From Flagellimonas aurea (lineage in GTDB: Bacteria > Bacteroidota > Bacteroidia > Flavobacteriales > Flavobacteriaceae), in the NCBI RefSeq assembly GCF_017313785.1, contig NZ_JAFLNL010000002.1:310001-374000 (forward strand): a stretch of DNA of 64,000 bases, in the 5' to 3' direction. Shown piece after piece: positions 21,850 through 32,700 of this stretch. A model generated the notes under the pieces. It saw only the letters and a program-made list of their open reading frames with translations. It was not told the origin of the DNA and did not search any database. The position numbers and the translations under genes were made by a program. Within the stretch, counting starts at the first letter, position 1, and each line of letters starts with the position of its first letter.

Positions 21850-21931
21850 TGTAAGCGGTAATCCTATTGTGGCCATGGATATGATTTTGAAATTTTAAAT
21901 CCAAAGGTCAACCCCCTTAATTCCCCAAGAC

Positions 21932-21968
21932 AAAACCAAGTATCCATAGTTTGCGGGTACTTGGTTTT
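21932..21968 (+). terminator. Terminator of the T9SS adhesin/PorP/OmpA unit
   Basis: AAAACCAAGTA (21932-21942) and TACTTGGTTTT (21958-21968) are exact reverse complements, with TCC/GGG extending the stem (one G-U) around a 9-nt loop. T-rich sequence follows. It lies 82 bp after the OmpA stop. Confidence 0.7.
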
Positions 21969-21975
21969 ACTTTTG
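21968..21975 (+). promoter_or_regulatory. -7 box upstream of the class IV aminotransferase gene
   Basis: TACTTTTG matches the Bacteroidota -7 consensus and begins at the last base of the terminator stem. It would give a 5' leader of about 70 nt before the ATG at 22054, and makes starts at the upstream TTG (21961) implausible. Confidence 0.5.
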
Positions 21976-22053
21976 GCAAATATCCACTACCTTCACATAT
22001 TACAATTACGCAAAGAGATACCCATATTTCTTTACGTTAAAAACCAACCTTGC

Positions 22054-22932
22054 ATGCTGCCAAAAGGAAATTTCCCCGAAAAAGTCTTTTTGAATGGAGA
22101 AATCGTATCTGCCGAAGATGCCAAAATATCAGTTTTTGATCGAGGTTTTTTGTTCGGAGACGGCATTTACGAAGTTATGGTACAATTGGAGAACGGCATA
22201 TTTTACAAAAAGGCCCACTTGGACCGATTACAGGACAATTTGAACAAAATCGGTATCCCCTACGATGTCAAAAATATTGATGACGCATTGGAACCACTGC
22301 TCAAAGCCTCGGGTCTCACGGAAAAATCTTGTTTGATCTATATGCAAGTAACCCGTGGAACGGCTCCAAGAAAACATTCCTGCCCAAAAGATGTTCCTGC
22401 AAGCGTGATGATGTATGCGCTGCCCTATGCGCTTCCCCTGATCAACCCAAAACATATGAAAGCCATTTTAGCTCCTGATTTTAGATGGCATCGATGTGAT
22501 ATCAAATCCATCTCCCTGCTGGGAAATATTATGGCCAATGAAGCTGCAATGAACGATTTGGCCGATGAAGCTGCGTTGGTACGTGATGGTATGATTTCGG
22601 AGGGCTCGCACACCAACATCTTTTTTGTAAAAAATGGAACCGTGATCACTCACCCTGCTGACAATCATATTTTGAACGGTATTACTAGGATGATTGTACT
22701 GGCACTTTGTCAAAATCTTGATATTTCAGTAATCGAAAGACCTATTGGCGAAGACGAAATTGAACACATGGACGAAGCATTTTTTACAGGTACAACGACC
22801 CAAATTGCATCCATTGCCATATTAGGTGAGCATCAATTTTATGAAAACGACAATATTGGCAAAACAACAAAAAGACTCCAAGAGACATTTGCCAAACTAA
22901 GAACCATGGACACATCTCAATCAAAACTCTAA
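22054..22932 (+). CDS. Class IV pyridoxal-phosphate aminotransferase (D-amino acid aminotransferase-like)
   Basis: 292 aa from the ATG at 22054. FLNGEIVSAEDAKISVFDRGFLFGDGIYEV is the fold-type IV N-terminus. The catalytic-lysine region reads DIKSISLLGNIMANEAA, and the phosphate-binding part SEGSHTNIFFVKNG and HILNGITRMIVL follow. The family includes D-alanine and branched-chain transaminases and aminodeoxychorismate lyase; the D-amino acid type fits best. It is followed by a secreted M20 peptidase at a distance of 37 bp. Confidence 0.88.
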   Translation: MLPKGNFPEKVFLNGEIVSAEDAKISVFDRGFLFGDGIYEVMVQLENGIFYKKAHLDRLQDNLNKIGIPYDVKNIDDALEPLLKASGLTEKSCLIYMQVTRGTAPRKHSCPKDVPASVMMYALPYALPLINPKHMKAILAPDFRWHRCDIKSISLLGNIMANEAAMNDLADEAALVRDGMISEGSHTNIFFVKNGTVITHPADNHILNGITRMIVLALCQNLDISVIERPIGEDEIEHMDEAFFTGTTTQIASIAILGEHQFYENDNIGKTTKRLQETFAKLRTMDTSQSKL

Positions 22933-22969
22933 AGTTTACTCTTTGAAACGAACCACTAAAACTTCAATT

Positions 22970-24259
22970 ATGAAACAAATCACCTTAGGCCTAGTTTTGA
23001 CGTTTGCTTTATTTGGCAATACAATGATGGCTCAAGAAATCGAAAAAAAGTATTCCAAAGAAGTAGAACGCTTGACCAAGAAAAAAGAGGTCGGGCAAGC
23101 TTTTGATATCATAAGGTCACAAAAAGACCAGACCACTCATGACCTGATTACCTTGACAGAGGTCTTGGCCCCTCCATTTATGGAAGATGAAAGAGGCAAA
23201 GTATTTGCCAAGATGCTGGAAGAAGCGGGGGTAGACAGCTTATGGACAGATAAAGTTGGAAATGTTATCGGATTACGGAAAGGAACTTCTGGTGAGCCTG
23301 GCTACGTGGGTGTTGACGCTCACTTGGACGTTGTTTTCCCCGAAGGAACGGATGTTACCGTGAAAAAGGTCGGAGATACCCTTAAAGCACCTGGAATTGG
23401 TGATGATACCCGAGGGCTGGCCATGCTTATAAGTATGCTTAAGGCCATGAACAAATCTGGAATAAAAACCGAAAAAGACCTGCTTATCGTTGGTTCTGTT
23501 GGGGAAGAAGGTCTCGGTGACCTCCGTGGCATGAAATATATGTTCAATGAATCCGGATTGGATATTGATTCATGGATAGCTATTGATGGGGGCAGCCTCG
23601 GCAGGATAAGTAATGCTGGATTGGGCTCCAAAAGGTATAAATTGCTCATTAAAGGAAAAGGAGGGCATTCTTGGGGGGCTTTTGGACTCGCCAATCCTCA
23701 TCATGCTTTGGGAAAAGCCATCGATATCTTTTCAAAAAATGCTTGGGAATATACCTCTGGCGACATTACAAAAACAAGCTTCAATGTGGGCAGGATCGGT
23801 GGAGGAACTTCGGTCAATTCCATTCCATTTGAATCGTGGATGGAAGTCGATATGCGAGCCATTGACCCTAAAAATCTTGATGAAATCGAAATCATTTTTA
23901 AGGAATCCGTCAAAAAAGCAATTACAGCGTATAATGCCAGCGGTGTGCGAGGGAGGGTTACTTACGAACTTATTAAAATTGGCGACAGGCCATCGGGGGA
24001 ATTGCCAGCTTCCCTGCCCTTGGTCCAGAGAACCATGGCCGCCACCAAGTTCTTCGGGGAAACCCCTAGACTGGGGCGTGGTTCCACCAACATCAACATC
24101 CCTGTTGCCAAAGGAATACCTGCGGTCTGCATTGGCCGAGGCGGACAAGGTGGTGGGGCCCACTCCCTTCACGAATGGTACTTGAATGATGAGGAAGGAG
24201 ATGAGTCCATTCAACTTGCCTTATTGATTACATTGGCCCAAGCAGGCCTTAGCAAATAG
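22970..24259 (+). CDS. Exported M20 family metallopeptidase (PepT-like)
   Basis: 429 aa from the ATG at 22970, chosen because it begins a signal peptide (MKQITLGLVLTFALFGNTMMAQ). Metal-site motifs are present: VDAHLDVVF (His, catalytic Asp), GIGDDTRG (bridging Asp), and VGSVGEEGLGDLRG (general-base Glu and metal Glu); the lid domain has GKGGHSWGAFG. It would cleave small peptides in the periplasm. The upstream frame from a TTG at 22943 adds nine residues and is rejected. A bidirectional hairpin follows. Confidence 0.9.
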   Translation: MKQITLGLVLTFALFGNTMMAQEIEKKYSKEVERLTKKKEVGQAFDIIRSQKDQTTHDLITLTEVLAPPFMEDERGKVFAKMLEEAGVDSLWTDKVGNVIGLRKGTSGEPGYVGVDAHLDVVFPEGTDVTVKKVGDTLKAPGIGDDTRGLAMLISMLKAMNKSGIKTEKDLLIVGSVGEEGLGDLRGMKYMFNESGLDIDSWIAIDGGSLGRISNAGLGSKRYKLLIKGKGGHSWGAFGLANPHHALGKAIDIFSKNAWEYTSGDITKTSFNVGRIGGGTSVNSIPFESWMEVDMRAIDPKNLDEIEIIFKESVKKAITAYNASGVRGRVTYELIKIGDRPSGELPASLPLVQRTMAATKFFGETPRLGRGSTNINIPVAKGIPAVCIGRGGQGGGAHSLHEWYLNDEEGDESIQLALLITLAQAGLSK

Positions 24260-24266
24260 CATATAA

Positions 24267-24308
24267 ATAAACATGGTTTGCCCTTTTGAGTGAGCAAACC
24301 ATGTTTAT
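24267..24308. terminator. Bidirectional terminator between convergent genes
   Basis: A perfect 15-bp inverted repeat (ATAAACATGGTTTGC at 24267-24281 and its complement at 24294-24308) encloses a 12-nt loop, between the M20 peptidase stop (24259) and the stop of the convergent VCBS gene (24327). Confidence 0.8.
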
Positions 24309-24326
24309 CTAGTTTCGACCAAAAAG

Positions 24327-27300
24327 TTATTTTGTTTTGGTAAAAACCAAAGCTTTGCCCCTATTTTGCGTTACCACAATGTAAGGGTCTCCCCCTCCAG
24401 CTCTTTCCACCCGTACCATATCCTTAGCATCTCCGGTAACCTTAAAACCACTTTCCTCGGCATTTTTAAATTCAAAACCTCCTTTGTTATCGCCAAGCAA
24501 TATTCCTCCATTGAAAGCATCATACCTTCCAATAAAAGCCTCATTGCCAAAATCGTTCCCTATCATTAGAATGTCGGTCGTGGTGTTCCCTCCATTGGTG
24601 GTTATCATGCATTTGATTGGTGCCGATTGTGTCTCCCAAGGAAGTTTTCGCATTTTAAATTGTCCAGTTCCATCATTTTCAAAATAGGTGGTTTGGTCAT
24701 GGTTTGCCATGAGCTCATCTGCTCCTTCAAGCTGTTCTGGAGTGAACAGGTTATCTTTGGTAGTTTTGGCGTACTCCCTAAAATAATTGAACTTTTTCCT
24801 GAACAGGGGGCTTTGCCCTATTAGGTCTCCCCAAAAATTGACTGGATAGGGGTTGTAAACAGTATCACCAAAATTGCCCTTAAAGTAAGCGAACATTACA
24901 GGGTCAATGGCCCCATTGTTATCAAAATCTTTGGCCAACATGGTAACCGGCCTTTCCTGTGATGGCTGGTACAAATTGTTTTTTCCTAAGTTTCCGGCGA
25001 TCAAATCCACATCTCCATCATTATCAAAATCTTGGGCCAACACGCATTCCCACCATCCGGAGAGTTGTTGCATCCCGGTTTGATCCATCCTTTGAAAAGA
25101 GTCTTTTTTATTTATAAAAACGGTCACGGGCATAAACTCTCCTACCAAAATCAAATCCTTTAAATCATCATTGTTTAAATCGGCCCATTTGGCATCGGTG
25201 ACCATCCCTGGTTTTCTAAGTTCTTTACTGTAGGCATCGGTGACATCGACCAATTTTCCCTTTTCGTTTTTCAACAGATAGCAATCATCTGGCTTGGGAT
25301 ACTGGGAAAATGGTGTGCGTCCTCCAACAAATAGGTCAACATAGCCGTCGCCATCAAAATCCTCCGCTTCCACCACTGAACCACTTGAATTTATTTTTGG
25401 CAATTTATCCGTTGATCTTTCGAACTTTCCATTTCCTTGATTGATCATAAGATAATCTTGATAGTACGGTGAGTCAAAATCAAATTCGTTACTGCCTGCT
25501 ACCATGTAAATATCCAGGTCTCCATCGTTGTCCAGATCAAAAAGGGAAATACTTGTTTCCTCTCTTTTTTTACTGGCCTCATCTTCAAATAGCGCCGTAC
25601 CTTTAAAGGTCCCATCTGAATTTTGGGTAAAGATCATTGGTGAGTAGCCAGATGAGCTTCCAATGATAAAATCTTCGAAACCATCTCCATTGATATCGCC
25701 CTTTGCTAAACTTGGGCCATTCTGGGTTAGTTTGTGCGGAAGGGTAGGCTGCACATAAAAATCGGCCTTATCCGTCTCCTTGTGAACGTAGTCGACGCCA
25801 ACTAGGTCAGAAACTTCCTGATATATCGGCTTGGTTTGTTTAGGAGCCAAAGGAAATGCCAGCTCTTGTTGGTCCAAGGGTTTGGCCTCGCTATGATTAA
25901 CGGTCAACTTTTGATTGACTTCTAAATTTTTCATAGTTTGAAATCTTCCATCGGGCCACAAAACCTCAAGGGATTGTATTGTTTTTTGCGCTCCAAGACC
26001 GAAATGTGCCATGCTCTCCACTGTGGAAAGGTATCCCCTGTTCAATTGATGTTCGTAATATTGAAAAGTACCATCATTGAACCGTATAGCTACCTTGGTT
26101 CCAAGCCCTGCAGTATTGGATTTTGGTCCTTTTAAATTTAGTTGTAGGTAATTATTGGTCCCTGTTTCCTTGCTTTCTAAGTTATTTTTGAAGAGAAACG
26201 CCTCATCATTTATATTACTTACCACATAATCCAGATCACCGTCACCATCCAAATCAGCGAAAGCAGCTCCGTTTGAGAACGAAGGAATGTTGAGTCCCCA
26301 TTCTTTGCCTACATCCTTAAATTTCCCGTCACCCTCATTACGATAAGCATAGTTTGGTATTTTTACAACAGGAATGGAGTCCAAGATTTGAGCTGTGCTC
26401 AAATATTTTTGAACATTAAAATTGAACTCACCAAAATCGAGATCGGTTATATCCCTTGGGAAGCCATTGGTGATCAATAAGTCTTTGCGACCATCGTTAT
26501 CGGCATCAACAAAAAGTGGCGACCAACTCCAATCTGTTTTGGCAACGCCTGCCATAAGTCCAATTTCACTGTATGGCATGTTGGGGCCTTGTCCCATTTG
26601 AAGCATGTTACGCATATACTGATAGTCGTAACCATACCTATCGTTCATGTAGTAATCGTTATAATTTGTTGCCTTGATGGTAGTTTTTAATCTATAATTT
26701 GTTTCCCCGAGCATATCCAAGGTAAGAATATCCAAGTAACCATCGTTGTTAAAGTCGGCAACATCGGAACCCATGGAAAATTTGCTTTGGTGTTTTACAT
26801 ATTCCCCAATTTTATCTGTAAATGTTCCATCTCCATTGTTTATATAAAGGATATCGTTGCTCAGATAATCATTGCTTACGTAAATATCGGGCCATCCATC
26901 ATAATTTAGGTCGGAAATGGCCACACCAAGTCCATATCCTTCAATGGTAATGCCTGCATCCAATGTTACATCGGTAAAGGTATTGTCGCCATTGTTACGA
27001 TATAGACGGTCGTTACTTAAAGACGAACCGTCGGTTATTTTTTCTCTGTAATTGGCAGGCAAAATATGTATGTCTACATTATTGAGCACATAAAGATCCA
27101 AGAGGCCATCTTTGTTGTAATCAATAAATGCAGCGTTCATGCTGTTACCTGTATCAGCCACGCCATACTCTTTTGCCATTTCCTTGAAAATAGGAACGCC
27201 ATTATCATCCACACCTTGGTTAATGTACAACATATTCGCCTTTTCTTCCGGGCTTTCATACATCGCCGCGCAGACATAAATGTCAAGAAGTGAATCATTA

Positions 27301-27662
27301 TTGATATCGATTACCGCTGCTCCTGTCTTCCACTTATCCAATGCCTCGACACCTGATGCAGCAGAAACATCCTTGAACTTGAAATCTCCTTGGTTAAGGT
27401 AGAGTTTATTGGCGACCTGATTTCCTGTGAAAAAAAGATCGGGCTTGCCATCATTATTAAAATCCCCAACTGCTACGCCTCCCCCATTGAAGATATACTC
27501 ACTGGTAAGGATATTAAAGCTGTCGGTCTCGACTATCTTATTATTGAATGATATACCGGAGTGATTCGAGGAAACCTTTGAAAACAACGTGTCCTCTTTT
27601 TTCTTTGAGCAAGAAGCAATCAGTAATAACGAAAGTGCAATTAAAATATAACTTTTATTCAC
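24327..27662 (-). CDS. VCBS/FG-GAP repeat lipoprotein with ASPIC/UnbV domain
   Basis: 1111 aa with a lipobox (LLLIASC). At least ten FG-GAP/VCBS-type calcium-binding motifs of the form DxNxDGxxD occur (GDFNNDGKPDLFF, DINNDSLLDIYV, DLNYDGWPDIYV, DLDGDGDLDYVV, DLDNDGDLDIYM, DFDGDGYVDLFV), predicting beta-propellers. The segment around 500-580 (GLGTKVAIRF to QSLEVLWPDG) is the ASPIC/UnbV domain. Such proteins are commonly encoded with SusC/SusD pairs and probably act at the cell surface in glycan handling. It follows susD by 277 bp, with a terminator in between, so it may have its own promoter. Confidence 0.9.
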   Translation of the reverse strand: MNKSYILIALSLLLIASCSKKKEDTLFSKVSSNHSGISFNNKIVETDSFNILTSEYIFNGGGVAVGDFNNDGKPDLFFTGNQVANKLYLNQGDFKFKDVSAASGVEALDKWKTGAAVIDINNDSLLDIYVCAAMYESPEEKANMLYINQGVDDNGVPIFKEMAKEYGVADTGNSMNAAFIDYNKDGLLDLYVLNNVDIHILPANYREKITDGSSLSNDRLYRNNGDNTFTDVTLDAGITIEGYGLGVAISDLNYDGWPDIYVSNDYLSNDILYINNGDGTFTDKIGEYVKHQSKFSMGSDVADFNNDGYLDILTLDMLGETNYRLKTTIKATNYNDYYMNDRYGYDYQYMRNMLQMGQGPNMPYSEIGLMAGVAKTDWSWSPLFVDADNDGRKDLLITNGFPRDITDLDFGEFNFNVQKYLSTAQILDSIPVVKIPNYAYRNEGDGKFKDVGKEWGLNIPSFSNGAAFADLDGDGDLDYVVSNINDEAFLFKNNLESKETGTNNYLQLNLKGPKSNTAGLGTKVAIRFNDGTFQYYEHQLNRGYLSTVESMAHFGLGAQKTIQSLEVLWPDGRFQTMKNLEVNQKLTVNHSEAKPLDQQELAFPLAPKQTKPIYQEVSDLVGVDYVHKETDKADFYVQPTLPHKLTQNGPSLAKGDINGDGFEDFIIGSSSGYSPMIFTQNSDGTFKGTALFEDEASKKREETSISLFDLDNDGDLDIYMVAGSNEFDFDSPYYQDYLMINQGNGKFERSTDKLPKINSSGSVVEAEDFDGDGYVDLFVGGRTPFSQYPKPDDCYLLKNEKGKLVDVTDAYSKELRKPGMVTDAKWADLNNDDLKDLILVGEFMPVTVFINKKDSFQRMDQTGMQQLSGWWECVLAQDFDNDGDVDLIAGNLGKNNLYQPSQERPVTMLAKDFDNNGAIDPVMFAYFKGNFGDTVYNPYPVNFWGDLIGQSPLFRKKFNYFREYAKTTKDNLFTPEQLEGADELMANHDQTTYFENDGTGQFKMRKLPWETQSAPIKCMITTNGGNTTTDILMIGNDFGNEAFIGRYDAFNGGILLGDNKGGFEFKNAEESGFKVTGDAKDMVRVERAGGGDPYIVVTQNRGKALVFTKTK

Positions 27663-27866
27663 TGTGCTGAAGTTTTTAATTTTGATGAAATTTAAACGGT
27701 CTTAAAGCTGTTGTCTCCGTTCCATGAAAAAATTGGATATGTTTATGTTGATGGATATACCCAATTACTAAAAATACAAATTCGATTTTTCCAACTTGCC
27801 TATCTATGATTAATATTGATTAAAAACGAATTAATTTTTAATTAATAGGATTTGTCCCTAATTAAA

Positions 27867-27895
27867 ATAGGTTGCCAATAAAATTGACAACCTAT
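27867..27895 (-). terminator. Terminator after susD-like gene
   Basis: ATAGGTTG and CAACCTAT (8 bp) plus an inner CAAT/ATTG pair after one mismatch form a hairpin with a 3-nt loop. On the minus strand it is followed by TTTTAATT. The rest of 27663-27939 is A+T-rich with no recognised gene or clear -7 box. Confidence 0.65.
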
Positions 27896-27939
27896 CTCTC
27901 TACTCGAATTAAATTAAACTAACTCAGATCTACTTATCA

Positions 27940-29703
27940 TTATTGCCATAGAGGGCTCTGTTCCAATACATTTCCACTTTGGTCAATAGCATTGATAGGA
28001 ATAGGGAACAAATCGTGTTTTGGTTGATATTCATTGAATTTTGAATCATAACCAGCCTGATCTAAATCCTCTGCTTCGTTTTCTATATAGGTATTGATTG
28101 TTTCCATGGCATTGCCCCACCTTCTTAGGTCGAACAATCTGTGTCCTTCCATACCAAATTCCAAACGACGCTCAAAACGAATTGCTTTTCTAGCAAAGGC
28201 TTGGTCCGGAAAAGATGCGTAAAGCTCTATTTGATAGTTGGCCGCATCTGTATCTGGAATAGGATCATCGTTTTCATCCAAGGCCTGTACATATGTCATG
28301 TTCTTTGCCCTGTCTCGTACCCTGTTTACATACTGCAGTGCCAAAGGTAGGTTTGGGGAGGTTTGTTCCACAGCAGCTTCTGCCGCCATTAGCAATACAT
28401 CTGCAAAGCGCATAACGTTATAGTTGATACCGGACCAGTCCGATCCCCAACCACCTGTTCCGCGGTTGGCACCAACTTCATCTGCTTGGTATACGTTCTT
28501 CTTGGGCAAATAAGGTCCTGAAATATCACTAAATGTTGCTCTGATCCAGGCCTTCCCTGGATTACGCCCAAAACCGTTATAATCGATTCCTCTACGGGAA
28601 ACTGTATAATCCAACCTTGGATCTAATGGTCCTGTATGAGGTGTAAAATCTGTTGGGATTTCTGGTGTCTCTTCATTGTCATCATGATCAAAAGTGGAGT
28701 TGATTCCATAATCACTGACTACATCGGTAGCGGCATAAGTATCCAATAGTGGCAATCCAGAACCATCTGTCTGATATGCATTTACCAAATCTTGAGTTGG
28801 CTGATAAAAACCACAACATGTACCCAAAGGTCCACCACCTGGGAAATTTAATGTACCGGCACCGTTACCATTAAAAGAACGTCCATCATCTGATGCAAAC
28901 TGAATGGCAAACATTGATTCAAGACTATTCTCTCCTGCAGCATTAAAATTGTCTACAAACTCCGTGTTTAATGTATACGGTCCATTATTGATAACATCAT
29001 TGAACAATGGCAAGGCCTCGTCATACTTTCCTTGGTACAAGTATGCCTTTCCTAAAAACGCCTTGGCCACCCAAGCATTTGCCCTACCAACAATTATCTC
29101 ATCGTCCAACCTTTCTATAGCAGCTTGAAAATCAGCTTCTATTTCGGCCCAGATAGGTCCAGGATTGGGTTGATTGAATTCTTCATTCACCAAATTCTCT
29201 ACGGAAATAAAAGATGGATATCCATAGAACTTTTGAAGTTCAAAATTAAAATACCCTCTTAAAAAATAAGCTTCACCAGCTTGTCTTGTAAAGTCTTGGT
29301 CTGTGATCTGATCAATCAACGCCAAAACTGCGTTACTCCGGTTTACACCGCCATAAAGCGCACTCCATCTTCCTAAAAACCAACTGTTACCGGTTTGCCA
29401 GTCCAGGGTCTCTACTTGGAACAAGGCCGTGTTGTCACCGTCAGTACTTCCACGATGCGCATCATCGGAAACCACATCGGTCCACCAGTTGTCACCTCCA
29501 GCAGCAACGCCCTCTCCTTGTCTGTTTACACGCTCACCATCCATGGCCGAGTATGCTGCGGTCAACTTTAGCTCTACACCGGTAGCTGTCTGTAAATCTT
29601 GATCAGGTATGTTCCCGGTGGCCGCTTTCTCTGTAAAATCATCTGCACAGGCCCATAGCAATAGACCTACCAGCATTGTTGAAAATATTATCTTCTTTTT
29701 CAT
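27940..29703 (-). CDS. SusD/RagB family nutrient-binding outer-membrane lipoprotein
   Basis: 587 aa with a lipobox (GLLLWAC). The SusD fold is supported by the TPR-like N-terminal part (GEAYFLRGYFNFELQKFYG, GRANAWVAKAFLGKAYLYQGKYDEALPLFNDVI) and by the C-terminal RYADVLLMAAEA-type motif (here VMRFADVLLMAAEAAVE) with ERRLEFGMEGHRLFDLRRWG close to the end. It caps the SusC barrel and binds the oligosaccharide. It is 3 bp downstream of susC, clearly one operon. Confidence 0.96.
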   Translation of the reverse strand: MKKKIIFSTMLVGLLLWACADDFTEKAATGNIPDQDLQTATGVELKLTAAYSAMDGERVNRQGEGVAAGGDNWWTDVVSDDAHRGSTDGDNTALFQVETLDWQTGNSWFLGRWSALYGGVNRSNAVLALIDQITDQDFTRQAGEAYFLRGYFNFELQKFYGYPSFISVENLVNEEFNQPNPGPIWAEIEADFQAAIERLDDEIIVGRANAWVAKAFLGKAYLYQGKYDEALPLFNDVINNGPYTLNTEFVDNFNAAGENSLESMFAIQFASDDGRSFNGNGAGTLNFPGGGPLGTCCGFYQPTQDLVNAYQTDGSGLPLLDTYAATDVVSDYGINSTFDHDDNEETPEIPTDFTPHTGPLDPRLDYTVSRRGIDYNGFGRNPGKAWIRATFSDISGPYLPKKNVYQADEVGANRGTGGWGSDWSGINYNVMRFADVLLMAAEAAVEQTSPNLPLALQYVNRVRDRAKNMTYVQALDENDDPIPDTDAANYQIELYASFPDQAFARKAIRFERRLEFGMEGHRLFDLRRWGNAMETINTYIENEAEDLDQAGYDSKFNEYQPKHDLFPIPINAIDQSGNVLEQSPLWQ

Positions 29704-29706
29704 TTT

Positions 29707-32700
29707 TTAAAATTTAAGATTAACTCCAAAGGAATAAATTGCAGCCAAAGGGTAGTTATTGTCCGAAACCCCTATAGTAAGGTTGTCTATAGCTCCCCCA
29801 TCAAGTCTAGGCTGTAGTTCTGGGTCTACTCCATCGTAACCTGTAATGGTAAACAAATTGGTTCCCTGAAGATACAAACGAACACTGTCCATTCCTAAAT
29901 AGCTTGAAACCTCTTCGTCGAAAGTATAACCTATCTGTAGGTTTTTCAATCGCATATAGGAACCATCCTCTACAAAAAATGAGTTTGCCGTACCCTCGTT
30001 GTTTGTGATACTCTGGCTAAGTGCCGGTAATTCGGCATCCAAGTTGTCAGGAGTCCAAGAATCCAATACCCTCACACTTCTATTCGCGTTAAAGAACGTA
30101 GGGAAATCGGTGTATACCTTATCATTATTGAATATATCGTTTCCTTGTGAACCTTGGAAGAATGCAGACATATCAAATCCTTTGTATGCCATTCTCAAGT
30201 TAACACCATAAGTGAAATCAGGGTGAGGAGAACCGATAAAAGTTCTGTCATCATCATTGATAGTCCCGTCCCCATTAATATCTCGGTATCTAAATCTACC
30301 AACACCATCAGCATTGGTTGCAAACCCTTGGCTTGGTGCATTGGCCACTTCGGCCTCAGAAGCAAAGATGCCATCCACAATTCTACCATAGAAAGAGGAA
30401 ATGGGTTGACCTTCTTGTGTTCTGGTTACAGTTCCTGTAGTTCTAAAACCACCAAATCCTGTTTGGAAAGCACTGATTAAATCAAGTACTTCGTTCTTGT
30501 AATGTGAAAAATTAACGTCGATACCATAATTAAAGCCGGAATCGGTTTGATCTGAAAAGCTTAAAGTGGCATCCACACCTTTATTTCTAAATGAACCCAA
30601 GTTTACATAAGGAGGGGCTGCATCCAAAGCTGTAGAACTATATAAGCTACCATCTTGATTGATCAAATCTTTGGTCGTAATGGTAAAATATTCTGCAGAA
30701 AAGTTCAGTTTATTGTCAAAGAAGCCCATTTCAATACCAAAGTTGGTGGTCTCTGAAGTTTCCCATTTTAAATTTGGATTCCCAGCTGCTGACAATATTG
30801 CCCCCTGAGTTATACCTGCAGCACTTCCATTATAGGCGTAATTTGCATACTGCTCACTTAATATAGAGAAGTTTACTGTTGGGTTGTCCACTGGTAAGCT
30901 TTGGTTACCCAACTGTCCCCAAGAGCCTTTCAACTTTAATCTGCTCATAAAGGAATCAGTCGGCCAGAAGTTTTCGTTGCTCACGACCCAACCTCCACTA
31001 AACGAAGGGAATATATCGCTCTTATTGTCTCCAATAAATCTTGAAGATTCATCACGACGAACCGTAGCGGTCAAAAGATATTTGCCATCGTAGTCATAGT
31101 TGACCGTACCAAACACTGAGAACAAAGATGATGCATTGTCATAGGCATAAGCCACGTTAGGTGCACCACCACCATTGCTCAATAAATAATAATCAGGTCT
31201 TTCGTAGAAATAGTCGGTTCTGGAAATCTCCTTCCCTTTACCATGGTTGTCCAATGCTTCAATACCAATAAGGGCATTGATACTATGATCTCCAAAAGAT
31301 TTGTTGTAGTTCAACGTGTTTGTCCAAACCCATTCGTAAGTATCCTGGTCCGCTTCGGTCAAGGTATTCGTAGCAATTGGTTCGGAAGATTCTGGAATCA
31401 ACGCTCTGAAACGTCTATCGTTATAAGCCCTGATAGACCCACCAAATGAGGTTTTGAACTGCAATCCGTCCAAAATATCAACTGTTGCATAAATATCACC
31501 GAAAACCCTGAAAGTCTTAGCAAAATTGTCTTTCTGTCGTGTGGCCTCCGCAACAGGGTTGTTGGGATTGGAAAGACCTGTATCGTTACTGTAGTTACCA
31601 CCAAAATTACCATCAGTATCATATACAGGCACCAATGGTGACATTCTTTGTGCAAAATTGAACCAAGATTGCCCTCCACTTCTGTTATCAAAAGAAATGT
31701 TGGCGTGTTCCCCTATTCGGATTCTATCTCCGACTTTAAACTCCGAGTTCAACCTTACGTTTCCTCTTTTAAATCCTGTGTGAATCTGGATACCTTGACG
31801 GTTCAAATAACCCGCAGAGAAAAGAAATTTGGATTTTTCATTACCATTCTCCAATGTAATGGAAGCATTTTGGGTAATGGCACTTCTATAAATTTCATCT
31901 ACCCAATCAGTTCCATTTGGAGCAACATTCATTGTCACTGGCACCCCTTGGATAGTTTCTGGCACAACAGGAGTTGGGCCATTTCCATACTGTGGATGGG
32001 AAGGTGTACCGCCATCATTCAGTATACTCTGCCATAGCATTTGTCCATGCTGGGCAGGTGTCAACATTTCTGGTAAGTTGGTAGCCACGGAAAATCCGGT
32101 GTACATATCCAAAGATACTCTTGCTCTATCCAAATTATATCCACCACTCTTGGTAGTTACGATAATAACCCCGTTTGATGCCCGAGCACCATAAATAGCT
32201 GCGGCACCATCCTTAAGTACGTTCATCTGTTGGATGTCAGCTGGGTTTATTGAGTTCAATATACCAGGGTCATCCGTTTGGACACCATCAATAATGTAAA
32301 GCGGATCGTTACTGTTGCCAGAACCGAAACCCCTAATACGAACAACAGGAGCAGATCCTGGCTGTCCGTTGTTGGTTATGGTAACACCCGAAACCCTACC
32401 TTGTAAGGCCTCTGCTGCGTTGACCACAGGCGTTTTGGTAGCCTCGGCAACATCAACCGTTCCTACGGAACCTGTCAATTCACCTCTGGTCTGCGTACCA
32501 TAACCCGTTACAACTACCTCATCCAAGGCAGCGGCATCTTCCTGCATGGTCACATCCATAGTAGAATTACCGTTTACCGGAATTTCTATGGTTTTAAACC
32601 CTACATAGGAAAATATCAAAGTTGCATCGGAAGCTGCAGTAATGGAGTAGTTTCCATCAAAATCTGTCTGTGTTCCATTAGTGGTACCTTTTACAATAAC